From positions 20,672-84,671 of the forward strand of contig CAJNYU010001443.1 in the NCBI GenBank assembly GCA_905331475.1: 64,000 nucleotides of DNA, written 5' to 3'. The first letter of the stretch is position 1, and each line of letters opens with the position of its first letter. Of the stretch, positions 10,679 through 22,136 are shown in pieces. The translations under genes were made by a program, and so were the position numbers. The notes under the pieces were generated by a model. That model was not told where the DNA came from, made no database searches, and saw only the letters and a program-made list of their open reading frames with translations. Source of the stretch: Rotaria socialis. Taxonomy: Eukaryota > Rotifera > Eurotatoria > Philodinida > Philodinidae.

Positions 10679-11855
10679 CCCAAGTGAGCAAAAGACTGGT
10701 TAAATGACTAGTATTTTTTCTAGTCAAGTCGACCGGTTCCGTCTAGTCTTTGTCTCAAAAACTACTCGTCCGCGACTAGTCCGAGTTTTTATCCGTCATG
10801 CATACGCGTCCTAGTACTCTGATTGACGACTAGTCATAAAATCTAATAAGCGTAGTTGTGGCGAGTGTCCCTGTCGCCCGTCCGGAAATGGTTTATGAAT
10901 GAAATATTAAGGGCGTCTGGGACGAGTATACAACCAACTGGAGCAAGGGGGAAAAGGTGATTTATGATTTTGTGATTTAAGGTGATTTATTTGATTTGAG
11001 GTGAGTTTTTTGATTTAAAGTGATTTATTTGATTTAATTTTGATTTTTAGCTGAGTTAAATCAGCTTTTCCCCCCTTGAGCATAATAGTATTATATGAAA
11101 AGATTTAGATGCTTCTCAATTATTTTAAATTTAGTACATCTCACATTTTGAAAAAAAAATATAAATTAGCACTCCTAGATACGAGATGAATTTTGTTGTT
11201 AGTGCTAATCCCTACATATTTTATGTTTTGATACACTCTTAAACTTTTAGCATATGCTAATGCAAAATAAAATAAAATATATCAAGACAGGGATGCACGC
11301 AATATATTAAATCTTTTCGAATGCACTATTGATTACAGCAGACTTTCTAATTGCTCTTCTAGGTAGAAAAACTTCGATAAGCATTTAGTAAAATAAACAC
11401 TTCTTAAAAACGGACTAGTCATGAGGTGCCCAAAAGATGTTTCAGACTAGTCAATACCATTTACGTCGGCTTGTTTCTCATTTTCTATGCATGGATGCGA
11501 ATCAATATATAAGTTTAGACTATATATACTTACGGCAGTCTATTTCAGTATCCTAGTCTCCCGTCAGGATGTCCGTCATATCTCGAACACTGTCGGGCTG
11601 GATGTTCAAATCCACTGTGTAACCTCTTTTTTTAATCTTCTGACTAGTCTGGACTGGGCCAACAGGCAACACAAACTAGACACGACTGAGCTCAAAGACA
11701 TTTCAGACTAGTACAGACGTGTTTGTAAGACACTCCTCGTTAAGCTGACTAGACAAGACGGGTATGCAAGACGTTTCAGACTAGACTTGACGGAAGCTGC
11801 GGATATTTATGACTAGTCATGTCGGCAGTCTCCCTTCATTTTTTGCTTACTTGGG
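10679..11855. mobile_element. GACTAGTC-word element with terminal inverted repeats
   Basis: The ends are CCCAAGTGAGCAAAA (10679) and TTTTTTGCTTACTTGGG (ending 11855), inverted repeats of about 15 bp. The interior contains roughly ten scattered copies of the palindrome GACTAGTC or near variants (for example at about 10707, 10778, 10826, 11412, 11444, 11641, 11704 and 11811), most densely towards both ends. There is no ORF. A second element (10945-11077) is inserted inside it. No clear target duplication was seen. The superfamily is not assigned. Confidence 0.55.
10945..11077. mobile_element. Small AAGGGGG-type inverted-repeat element, 4-bp flanking repeat
   Basis: The left end AAGGGGGAAAAGGTGATTTA and right end TAAATCAGCTTTTCCCCCCTT are inverted repeats of about 20 bp. 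Both sides are flanked by GAGC (10941-10944 and 11078-11081), a plausible 4-bp target duplication. The 133-bp interior is a degenerate tandem of GTGATTTATTTGATTT. It is nested in the GACTAGTC element. Partial relatives lie at 8235 and 7079-7092. Confidence 0.65.
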
Positions 11856-12113
11856 TACTACTGTCGATTTGACGTGTACAACTGATACCACTTTCACGTC
11901 CATAACTTGTTACCTGTGGAAGTCAATTTAGATATTCTGTTGTTTCATAGGATTATTAACTAACAAGAGAGAAAGAGAGAGAGAATTCAACCCTTTCATA
12001 CATACATCATTCTATTTCGATTCCAATAGGAAATTAGATTTTGTAACAATTGCCAAAGGTTGTTAAACATTCAAAGATTTAAGTGTAATGATTTACTTAC
12101 ACATTAGTATATT

Positions 12114-12266
12114 CTAAAGTGTATCGGTTGATGCATCATCCGTACGTTTTTCATCTAGAACACTTGAAAGAAAGTCTCTCTCGTCATTATCATCAAGTTG
12201 ACATTGAACAATTGAGATAGAGCTAATGAAAAGCAAGCCAGTCAAACAGATAATCCACCAATACAT
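12114..12266 (-). CDS. Candidate small secreted peptide (50 aa)
   Basis: A 50-codon frame runs from ATG at 12266 to TAG at 12114. Residues 1 to about 22 form a textbook signal peptide (MYWWIICLTGLLFISSISIV, then QCQ), and the remaining 27 residues are short and acidic (LDDNDERDFLSSVLDEKRTD). One KR pair could be a prohormone-type cleavage site. There is a GTAAGT-like motif just past the stop, so this might instead be an exon of a longer gene. No family was recognised. The main support is the signal peptide and the clean frame in a gene-poor region. Confidence 0.35.
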   Translation of the reverse strand: MYWWIICLTGLLFISSISIVQCQLDDNDERDFLSSVLDEKRTDDASTDTL

Positions 12267-13279
12267 TTTGCAGTCACTTAAGTAATATACATATGTAATA
12301 TGAAAACTATTATTTTACTTTGATACCATGTGATGCTTATTACCTATCAAAACAAGAGACGTCATCATCACTTTCGAATGTATTTAAATTTTGATATGTT
12401 TCATGAATAAGTTGATCGTTGTATACGACTTGCAAGATAATAAAAATATCTTGATTAGTCTCTATCAGTAACGGATGAAAAAGCAATTGCTACTAATTCA
12501 AAACAATTCGTAACTGAATCTGTTTTATCCTTTTTAGGTGTTACTCTTGCATAGCTTAAATCTATTTACGTGGTAACTTGAAGAATAACTTCTTCTTTTA
12601 AAAATTCAATAAGTACAGTTCTTATCTACAATCTGAAGGTCTGCAAATAGGTCAGTGAAGAAGATGTTTTGAATGAAAGTTATAATCAAGAAAGTAAAAA
12701 TCTGCTTTCTCCGTCTAATGCCAACTTTCTCTCGTTATTTTCAAAACAAAATTTGAGCCTCCCCTAAATTAGAAACGTTCCGCCGCATGTGATTCCTGTA
12801 AACAATGGCCAACGTCATATGACAATTAGATCTTCTCAATTAATTGCCTTCATTTCATTGCTCATGTGCTCACTTTGATTTCTATATATTGCAATATATC
12901 ATTCATCCAACAAGAAAATTCTGTATCCGACAATATAGACATAGAACAACGATCAGAGCGTTTGTCGGACTGACGATATCAATCCGAAAAGATCTTAATG
13001 ATTCTTCTCATCAAACATTGACTTTATCTTACCCTACTTTTCTCTTCACTTTGAGAACACAGACAATGTCTTAAGAGTTTATCATCGATGATGATGATGA
13101 TGCAGAACATAGGCGGCGGAACGTTTTGAATTTAGGGGAGACTCAAATTTTTTTTAACGAACGATAAAAAGTCGATATTTGGAGAGAAGATAGACTTTTA
13201 AAATTCGTTGTCACAACTTTAATTGGAAATGTTTTCTGTATTGATCCATTTATATGGCTGCAGAACAATCGAAAATTCT
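12267..13279. other. Intergenic, no supported gene
   Basis: I see no exon that I can support. A short GAT trinucleotide run (gatgatgatgatgatg, about 13088) is present. A 76-codon frame at 12844-13074 has no recognisable domain. Confidence 0.4.
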
Positions 13280-13693
13280 GTTCCTAGTCAAGAATCACTT
13301 AACGCATCCCCAGAGTCCCCACCAATTTTGGATTTTTTAGAAGGGTCTGTCATGAGTTCCGAGGAGTTAAGAAAAATATGAAAAATTTCTATCGAGACTA
13401 TCAAAAATCTACGTAAAAATCCGAAAGTGTCTTCGAAAATTTGTAAAAGGTTTCTAAAAACTGAGTGGAAAGTGTCTTAGAAATTCCAAGAAACTCTCTG
13501 TTCACTTCTCGAGATTTCTATGACACTTTCCAGTCATTTTTTAGAAATCCCTTACGAATTTTCGAAGATACTTTCGAATTTTTACTTAGGTTCTTGATAG
13601 TCTCGATAGAAAGCTTTCAAATTTTTCTTAACTCGTCGAGGACTCACGACAAGGACTGTCTGGGGATTCATTAGGCGATTCTCGGCTAGGAAC
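13280..13693. mobile_element. Foldback element: near-complete long palindrome
   Basis: Almost the whole 414 bp is an inverted repeat. The left arm starts GTTCCTAGTCAAGAATCAC at 13280 and the right arm ends GATTCTCGGCTAGGAAC at 13693. Matching continues inward (ATCGAGACTATCAA against TTGATAGTCTCGAT; GAAAGTGTCTT against its complement) to a short loop near 13480-13510. Arms are about 190 bp with roughly 80-90% identity by eye. It shares gactcacgac and the CCTAGTC end with the element at 5399-5535. A flanking ATTCT occurs on both sides (13275-13279 and 13695-13699), but with one base between it and the right end. Confidence 0.75.
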
Positions 13694-14733
13694 TATTCTA
13701 TCAAAATTTTTATTTCCTTATCAACATAAGCATAAAAAATCTTAAACTTTGACTAAAGCAAACATATCATAAGTACAAAAACTATTGTTCATACCCAGTA
13801 ACGTCTTTTCTCTAGTTTTTTGCAATACACTCAGAACAAATGCTCTTCATGTCTAACTGATCTAGTTTCCCTTAATGAATATGAGAAATAAAGGCATGAT
13901 TAAAGCGTTGTTGTGTCATTATTGATCGTAGATGTCTTTATTCCATTTATAACGCTGAAGCATCTCTGAGCCGTAGCCGTTGAAGTGAGATTTGTTAACT
14001 ATAAATGCAATAATTTACAATATTCATGAAACAGATTTCCTAATATATTTTAAGTTAAGTAAATCACGACGAAATCTGTATTCTTTTCAAATATCTGAAC
14101 CTCCCCAAGCCTAATGGCTCCGCCGCCTATGGCTCGAGAAGATTCGATTGATTGCTCGCTCTAGGCTCTTTTCAAAGATGCAATATTTATGCGATCTTTT
14201 ATTTCGAAAATATATTAGACGTACGTTTGTAGAAAATATCGTGACTTGGCAGAACAGATATCATAGAACTATCTTGAGCTGTCAACATTCAAACAAATGT
14301 GTTGTGCTCGAGTGTCGATCAAAATAGTAATGAAGCATTTGTTGATTACAAATCAAAAGTAGAAATATCGAAAAAACACACCCACACCCACACCCATCGG
14401 TGTGGATGTGTTCTCATTTTCCGTTTAGCAAACATCCACACCCTTTCAAGACTCAACGACCTCTGTTTGGATAAATTTATTAAATCCCGAATTCAAAAAC
14501 ATACTTTATAGATATTTTTTTTCTTTATACATGTATAAATATAATATAATAGAAATAATGGATGATAATTATTAAAAACAAATAAAATTAACTAAACAAA
14601 AGAAAGAAAATTTTTCTTTCTTTAAAAAGGAGATTCAATAATGGATTAATATTTTCTGATAAAAAATAAGTTAAACTAATATTATCTTGTTGAATTTAAC
14701 CAACGCTATAGAATTCAAAAAAGAAAATAAATT
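13694..14733. other. Intergenic; CACACC word repeat
   Basis: No gene is supported. At 14376-14442 there is a CACACC tandem followed by its inverted form (ggtgtggatgtg) and then ccacacc, a small word-repeat inverted structure. The stretch from about 14520 is likely 3' UTR and downstream sequence of the GOLGA4 homologue. Confidence 0.4.
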
Positions 14734-17700
14734 TCAATAAAATTCAGTTGAAGTAAAGTAATTTACCGATTGACGAAGTTTTTCCTCTTCTATTATTAAT
14801 GATTTTTCACTCTCGTTATACCGAAGAACAGCACAGATGACTTTTGCCATTGTCTAAGAAAATAAATTTTCGTTTTCATAATTCTGAAATAATTTCAACA
14901 TACTAATCGATCAGTTCCTGTCATATAAGCAAGTACAATTTGTTTTAAATAATCAACTTCTGTTGGTTCGATTACGAATGGATGCTGTATATCATTTGAA
15001 TATAAATCTAAATAAAATTCTGTAAAAACAAGAGAATAGATCTATGCTTATGATTCTACCTTCGATCGAAGTTTGAGAGAATTGTTCGATGGTTCTATCA
15101 AAAACCAAAAACAGAAGTGAGTACATCGCGTGAAAATTTATTTTGATAATTACTTACGGAATGATCTGTTTCGTAAGTTTATGAATTTCAATTTGTAGAT
15201 CTTGTATATGTCGATAATAATCTAATTGTTTCTCCTATGAGATTATGTTTATTTGTTTTAATTGAATAAAAATATAACAAACTTTAATTTGTTCTTGTAA
15301 TTTCGATATTTGTTCTTCACTGATATAAGCTCTACGTTCAGCATCATTTATTCTTCTCTCAGCACTATTTGTAAGATCATTTTCAACTTTAGCTTTCTTC
15401 TCTAATAATTAAAATAGAAGATAATACGGTACGATCCTTTTGTTTATGCTATTCTAAATTTACGTATAAGATCATGAATTTTTTGATTGTAATTGTATTC
15501 ATTTTCTTCGATTTTACTACTCATTTCTTTTGCCATGATTTTTAATTTTGTATTATATTCCATTTCGTTTTCTTTTAATCGTTGTTCATATTCTTGAGAA
15601 ATGACTTGTATTTGATTTTCTGAATAAAAAAACGAGTCTGAAAATAAATAAACAAATCATTATACCTGAATCAACAGCATTTGGTTGTTCATTATTCTTT
15701 ATCGATCCCTTTGTTCGTTGTAACGCTTCACGTAGTTTAGTGGCTCGTTCTTTTGTTTGTTTAAGAGTTAATTCAATTTCTTGAATTTTTTCATCACGTT
15801 CTGTTATTTGTCGATCTTTTTCACTAATATCTTGTTCAAAATCGAATTTTTCATTTTCATATTGATCTATTCGACGAATATTTTCTTCGTTGATATTTAC
15901 CAAAGAGATTATTTCAGTTTTTAATGTTTCAATTTCATTTCGATAAGAATCACAGTCAGTCTAGTAAAGAAAAACTGCTGATCAATCATGCCTATACGCA
16001 TTAGTTTTCAGTGATAGGACATCGGGACTACTAATGATTTGTTTCATAAGAATAGATTTAAGATCGAAAGTTAGGTGACTCGAAGAGTTTCAGTTTTAAT
16101 TTTCTTTGTCTTCGCACTGTTTTTTTTGTAAATGACAAACCTCTAAGTCTTTGATTTGTTGTCCAGTTTGTTGAAATTTAACATTGAATTCGTTTGAATT
16201 TGATTGTATAGTTTCCATTTGTATACGAATTTGATCTATTTCATTTTTAAGACTAGTTTTCTCCGATAAAGTACTATTGAGTTTAGCTTCCATTGCAGAA
16301 AATGTTTCATTTTTTTCATTAATTTCAGAATTTAAATTTAGCAGTTGTTCATGAAGATCTTCAACTGTTCGTTTATGTTCTTCATGCAATTTCTCAATTT
16401 GTAATTCATAATCTTGTTTGAGTGTATCAATCTAAATAATAGAACAAGACTAGTTGATTTTGAAAGATAGGAATCAGATGAATAATCCACTGTCGTATGA
16501 GCGAAATAGTGTCGTCATGGTTGACAGTAGTTATTCTTTCGTTTGACTCTATCATCGTCTCTTCTAATTAATGTAAGTATTGAAAAATCTCGAAAACGAA
16601 GAATATACCATTTTATCTTTCTGTTCTAATAGCTGTCGATCATTGCTTTGAGAGTTATCAATAGTTTGTTGCAATTGTTCATGTTCTGTAATCGTTGTTT
16701 TGAATTCATCCATTGAATTGTTAAGACTAATGATCTCGAGTTGTTTTTCAATGTTTTTCCTATGTAAAATCTCATCTTGTAATTGTTGAGTTGCAATACG
16801 AAGTTTTTCTTCTAATTCTGTTAATTGTTCATTTTTTTGGGTATTGGATTCGGAAATATGTTGGTATTGTTCTTTTAACGAATTACATTCGTCGACTAGT
16901 TCTTTTTGAGATAGATTGGCTTGAGATTTCAATGTTTCTAATTGTTTTTCAAGCTCAATAAGTTGAGAAGATTTTTCGTTCAATTCTTGTTCGTGGCGAT
17001 TCGATTTATTCTTTTGTTCATCAGTTTGTTTGGTTAAATCAGTTATTTTATCTTGTGCTCGTTTAGCTGCAGCTGTAAGTTCATTTTCAAGTGCTTCAAT
17101 TGTTTTCTTATGTTGACTTTCCAGCTGTTCTATTTTTATTTCAAGATAATCCTTTTCTTCTCGTAATTCTTTTAAATTATTATCGAATTCAATTTGTTGT
17201 TGACTCTTGAGAGTAGCCATTTCGTCTAAATGTTCTTGACGTTGGCAATCAAGTTTTTGACTAAAACTAGCTTTTGCCTCATTGATATCATCAACTAGGA
17301 AGAAAAAGAAGAAAACCTGGATACGTATAGAATAAAAAACAGCAAGATATCAGCTTTTTTACTATAATCTTTCTGAAGAACTCTACTCCGTTAAACAAGT
17401 CAATATTTTAAAGTTTGTATACGGAGACATCGATACAAAATTCACTACTGGGTATATAAAAACTCACCTGTATTTTGATTTTGTTGTATTTCTAAATCTT
17501 TATCAATCGTTCGTTCTTGAAGTGCATCGCTAAGTAACGATTGAATACTGTCTTTTGCCTGTTTTGTTTGTTGTAATTCATTTGTTAAGTTTTCATATTC
17601 AGTTTTAAGAGCATCAAGAGATTTTGTATGTTGTTCATTTTCTTTCGATAGAGTATCTTTGAGTATGTCAATTTGTTGTTTATCTTTATCAATTGTTTCT

Positions 17701-19603
17701 TGACAATTTTTAATAAAATCTTGTAATTCTTTATTGGATATTTCAAGAGTCAATTTATCATTTATTATTTGTTCCAAATGACTAGATTTTTCATTAAACT
17801 CCGCCAATAAATCTTCATGTTTCTGTTTAATTTCATCATTCGAATTAAATGTGACACTTTGTTGTTTGATTGATTCGAGATCAGTTTCAAGTTGTCGAAC
17901 ACACAAACGTGTTGCTTCTAATTCTTCTTGTAATCGTTCTTTATCTTTTAATAACACACTTGTGTCACAATCGAAATTTTCTTTAACTTGAATTGAACTC
18001 TCTTCTGGTTGACGATCCTATGAGGAAAAGAAAAAAGTACTGAGTTTAAAGTTTTTGATTCAGTCCATGAAAATGTGAATTTCTATCACTTGACGTCACA
18101 AATATACAAGACATACTACATGCGTCAAATGCATAAATATTTTTTATGTTGGAATTAGCCTGTAAACATAGATATATTAGAAATGTGTTCTCTTGTTTTT
18201 AATATTTTTCCTTTCAGATAATGAGAACAATAAATGAAATAGAAAATCTAAACATACTTTCATCATTGATTCAATCAATGTTTGTTTTTCATTTAATTTT
18301 TCAAAAAGATCATCACGTTCTGTAACGACTTTAAGATGTTTTTCTTGATGATTTTTAATTGCTTCTTTACATTGAGTGAGTAATGTTTCAAGTTTAGTAT
18401 TCTATTGAAAAAGAAAAGAAAAGAAAACACATCATCAATCAAATTTTATGAATAGAGACAAAAAAATTGATTCGATGCCAAAATGTCATATTGTGAATTA
18501 AGTGTATTTCTTTTATATCCTTTTCATCAAACACTATTCTAATTCGATCTTCGAACTCTCTCTAGCAATCCATCCGCTACAGCATATCCTTCATATACCA
18601 ACAAGATAATACTGTAGTTACGTCTATCATATGTTAGGTATCAGATTGCACCCGATATCGATTACTTCTTTCGAAAAACAATTTCACCCTTATGTTTGAC
18701 TTTGGAATAACCGAAACAGACCTTTTCACGAAGATTTCGCATTTCTTCTCGATCAACTTGAACATGATCATTTGTAGTTCTAACTTGTTGAGTCAGTTCT
18801 TGAATTTTATTATCACGTAATGATATTTCTTGTTTATATGAACGTTCAAGTTCTTCTTTGACTTGCCGATCAATTTTAATTTGTTCACGTAATTTTGTTT
18901 GTCGTTTAATCGATGTGTCTTGATGTTGCTGTAGTATATTCTAAAATTAAAACGAAAATAAGCTTTTTTTTATTGCTTTCTACGCTTCTACTTTAATATT
19001 ATCTCTTTCACGTTCAACTTCATCATAAGCATTTTTCAATTGAATAAATTTAGTTTTGTAAATATTGACTAATCTTTGCATTTTCTATAAAAATACAAAT
19101 ACAAATCGACGATGATTCATCAATACACAATAGATAACGAAATACACTTACACTATTTGTTTCATGATCACTTTCATCACCACCATGTTCTGATTCGATA
19201 TCTGATGGTGGTACAAAACTACGTGCCGGAGAGACATAATTGTTATTCGCACTAGCCGTTTGGCTTATGTCACTTGCAGCTGAATTTAATCGAGAACGAT
19301 TATGGTCCTTGAAAAATAAAACAACAATGTATTACAAATGAAAAGTGAAGATTTGTTTTTTCTATTACGAAATTATCGTTATGACTAGTAGTCGAAGATG
19401 TACGAGCGCCAGAATCTTTTGATATTGATGCCTAATGATAGGAATATTAAAGCAAACAGATATATTATTATTGTTAATAACAGTTCCTATGAACATACTG
19501 GATCAGTTTGTAGAATACTTGAAAGTATTGTTTGATTTGTTTTATTGACTTGTGTAGCTATTTTATCTTTCAAATTTTTAAACATTGTCGAACCAAATGA
19601 CAT
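14734..19603 (-). CDS. GOLGA4: Golgin subfamily A member 4 (golgin-245) homologue, GRIP domain
   Basis: Trans-Golgi tether: a long coiled-coil rod anchored by a C-terminal GRIP domain that binds Arl1-GTP. The N-terminus MSFGSTMFKNLKDKI matches the MFKKLK-type start of golgin-245. An exon at about 19150-19310 encodes ARSFVPPSDIESE, like a conserved N-terminal block of the family. Next come KMQRLVNIYKTKFIQLKNAY and a long heptad-rich coiled coil over many exons (for example 17957-17445, 17220-16564, 16389-16096 and 15903-15670). The GRIP domain is split by one intron: EPTEVDYLKQIVLAYMTGTD (about 14907-14985), then TMAKVICAVLRYN (about 14820-14855), ending before TGA at 14734-14736. The key GRIP Tyr in LAYMTG and the TMAKVI motif are present. 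Start chosen at the first ATG of that N-terminus. It is shorter than vertebrate golgin-245. The 5' end lies 261 bp from the divergent zinc-finger gene. Confidence 0.85.
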
Positions 19604-19864
19604 GGATCAATGCAGGAAAATTAAATGAATATCTTTCTTTCTTTTCGTGATGATACGTCTATAGGTTCTATTAGATTTATGCCAAATAGAGGGCGCTGAA
19701 GATCACTGCTTAGTTTATTTAAAAACTTCGAAGTGTACAACCAAATCTATAGATTAGTGTGACATCTATCGACAAAATGTCTTATTCTCCAATAAAATTA
19801 ATAAACAAGTTGAAACAGCTGTATTGATTAACATACATTATTATTGTGTATATGCAACAATAAA
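19604..19864. promoter_or_regulatory. Shared divergent 5' region, GOLGA4 / zinc-finger gene
   Basis: Only 261 bp separate the two divergent start codons, so both promoters and 5' UTRs must overlap or abut. Just upstream of the zinc-finger start is a three-codon upstream ORF (ATG at 19852, CAA CAA TAA), which ends one base before the main ATG at 19865. No TATA box is convincing. Confidence 0.5.
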
Positions 19865-21145
19865 ATGCTATCAAATGACAATGAAACATTTCTAAATGAA
19901 TATAATTCATCTATAGAATCCCATTCATCTGAATTGAATTCTCTATCGCAATATTCCATTCAATCATCGATTCCAACACATTTCGATATGAACAATCCTG
20001 ATGATTGGTTTCTTGCTTATTCATCTATTAAAAATTCAGTTGTACAAATTGAACGTATAAAAAGTAATGAACTATTACGTTTAACAAATAATAATCGTCA
20101 GAAAATATCACTTAACGATAATCCACGTGTACGTGGGCCGAAATCAACTCGATTTACATGTCCTATTTGCGGTTTAATCACTGTTTCAATGGAACGTTTA
20201 CAAAAACATGTTAATCAACATGGACAAATACTTCATTTAGAAACTTACAAACCAGAACGAAAACTATCAACGTTATTATGTGAAAAGTGTAAAGCAACAT
20301 TTTCATCAACATATGCATTAAGAAAACATCAACGTGTACATACACGAGGTGCGATTTTGTTTTCTTCTCAATTTAAATATCGTAACTAAGAGTTTCCTAT
20401 TTCAATAGATAAACCGTTTTCATGTGATTTTTGTGGTTCAAAATTTTCTCAATGGGGAAATTTACGACATCACATTCAAAGACATTTAGGCATCAGTCCA
20501 TATGCTTGTCCATATTGTAAAAAAACTTTTATAGCACCATGCAAACTTGAAGTACATATACGTGGCCATCTTGATGAACGGCCATATGTCTGCGATCGAT
20601 GTCAAGCAACATTTCGTTGTAACGATGATTTACGTAAACATCTAATTATTCATGCCGATTATAAGGTTTAATGGTCAAAATAACAACTATAAATATTCAT
20701 ATATTGTTTGTTTGTTTTTTGTGCCTTCTAGCCATTTGTTTGTTGGTTATGTGCAAAACAATATTTTCATGCGTCGAAATTACGTATGCATATGAAAGAA
20801 AAACATGATATGAATATAGTAATTAAGAAAAAAGATGTATTAGAATCCGGTATTGAATATGAAATAACAGTAGTTAATCAACAACAGAAAGAAAATTCAT
20901 CCGATGAACAAACAACTAAAATCTTTTATGAACCAATTATTAACTCCGATGAAAATGAATCACAAATCATCGATGAAAATATGGGAAATTATCAATTGTT
21001 AACTGAACTAAATGTTAATGATATTGAATCATTTGTTAAGTCGAATCCATTTGTTTTATCAGATACTGATTTAAGAACTTGTAGTCAACCAAATCATCAA
21101 AATCATTTTGATGAATTTAAATTAATCGATTTTCCGGTTATGTAA
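19865..21145 (+). CDS. C2H2 zinc-finger protein, six fingers
   Basis: Probable nuclear sequence-specific DNA-binding protein; target unknown. Three exons (19865-20348, 20409-20665, 20732-21145) give 384 residues, and the frame closes. Six C2H2 fingers are readable: CPICGLITVSMERLQKHVNQH, CEKCKATF...HQRVH, CDFCGSKF...HIQRH, CPYCKKTF...HIRGH, CDRCQATF...HLIIH and CWLCAKQYF...MKEKH. The first splice restores an HTRDKPF linker, like the canonical TGEKPF. The N-terminal 100 residues are Ser/Asn-rich with no known domain, and the C-terminal 110 are acidic with DEFKLIDFPVM at the end. The start is the first in-frame ATG. No orthologue was recognised. Confidence 0.85.
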
Positions 21146-22136
21146 AAAAACAAGCAAAACAATATGAAATAAAAATTTTGTTTTGTTCGATTTATAGTTT
21201 AGGTTCGTTTGAACTAATCAATGAATTTGTTGTTGTTCTTTTCTCTCTTGTTCTCTTCTAACTGATAATCTCTCATTGGTCTCATGCTTGCATCTCATAG
21301 AAAGGATTCCTACTATAGCTAGATAAACATCGAAAGCTGTAAATTAGAGTTTGCGTGATCAAATCTTTCTTTCAGAAGTAGAGAAAGTGTTCCAGTAAAA
21401 GTCCGTAACAAGGACGTCTCACCGGAAACATTAATCCTAGATTAAGTGAGTTCTATTTTTGCTTTTGATGACAATACATTTTAGGCATGATCTGTGTCAG
21501 AAATTTTTAGCTGTAATTTGATCGCCTGTAGACTGATGACTAACGCATGCTGAATACATGAATTCTTCTCGAATTTGAATTCAGTGCTTAAGACAGAATA
21601 TAGCAAGATATGAAATACATCGTCAGAATACATGCTCTTGGAATTTTCATCTAGATTCATAGCCATTCTACTAAAATTTCAGTTTCGGCCAGATTCAATA
21701 CTCATGTTTATGACATTTCATGTCTTACTTACTGCATGGTACCTTAGTAATACGAACTCGCCATCAGAGAGACAATCAGCTAGAAGAGTTTCTTCGTTAC
21801 ATTTTCAGTGCATTAGATCACATTTGGTATAACTCGCAATTGATAAAATATGTTGAATAGTGTTATTTTATTTTATCATATTTTAGCAGGAGAAAAAAAA
21901 TGACAATCGATGTTACTGGATCTAAATTTTATTTTTTCATAAATTTATGGAAGAAATTAATAAACGATCTGCAGTGTATTGATGCTTTCAGAAGTTTTAC
22001 TCTCTATAGATTAATTAATTCTTTTGAAAACCAAAAATTAGATACTTCGCTAGTTAAACATGATTAATTTTTTCTATGTTCGTTATAGAAATCAATTCTT
22101 TTATTAGGTATCTGTTGTATAAGCCTTATTCTAGAT
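21146..22136. other. Intergenic, no supported gene
   Basis: This stretch holds the presumed 3' UTR of the zinc-finger gene and the 5' region of WDR4. Two opposite ~65-codon frames near 21481-21832 overlap and have no domain. I see nothing else. Confidence 0.45.

Noticed and set aside
12844..13074. 76-codon plus-strand frame
   Set aside because: No recognisable domain, no splice partner and composition like surrounding AT-rich DNA.
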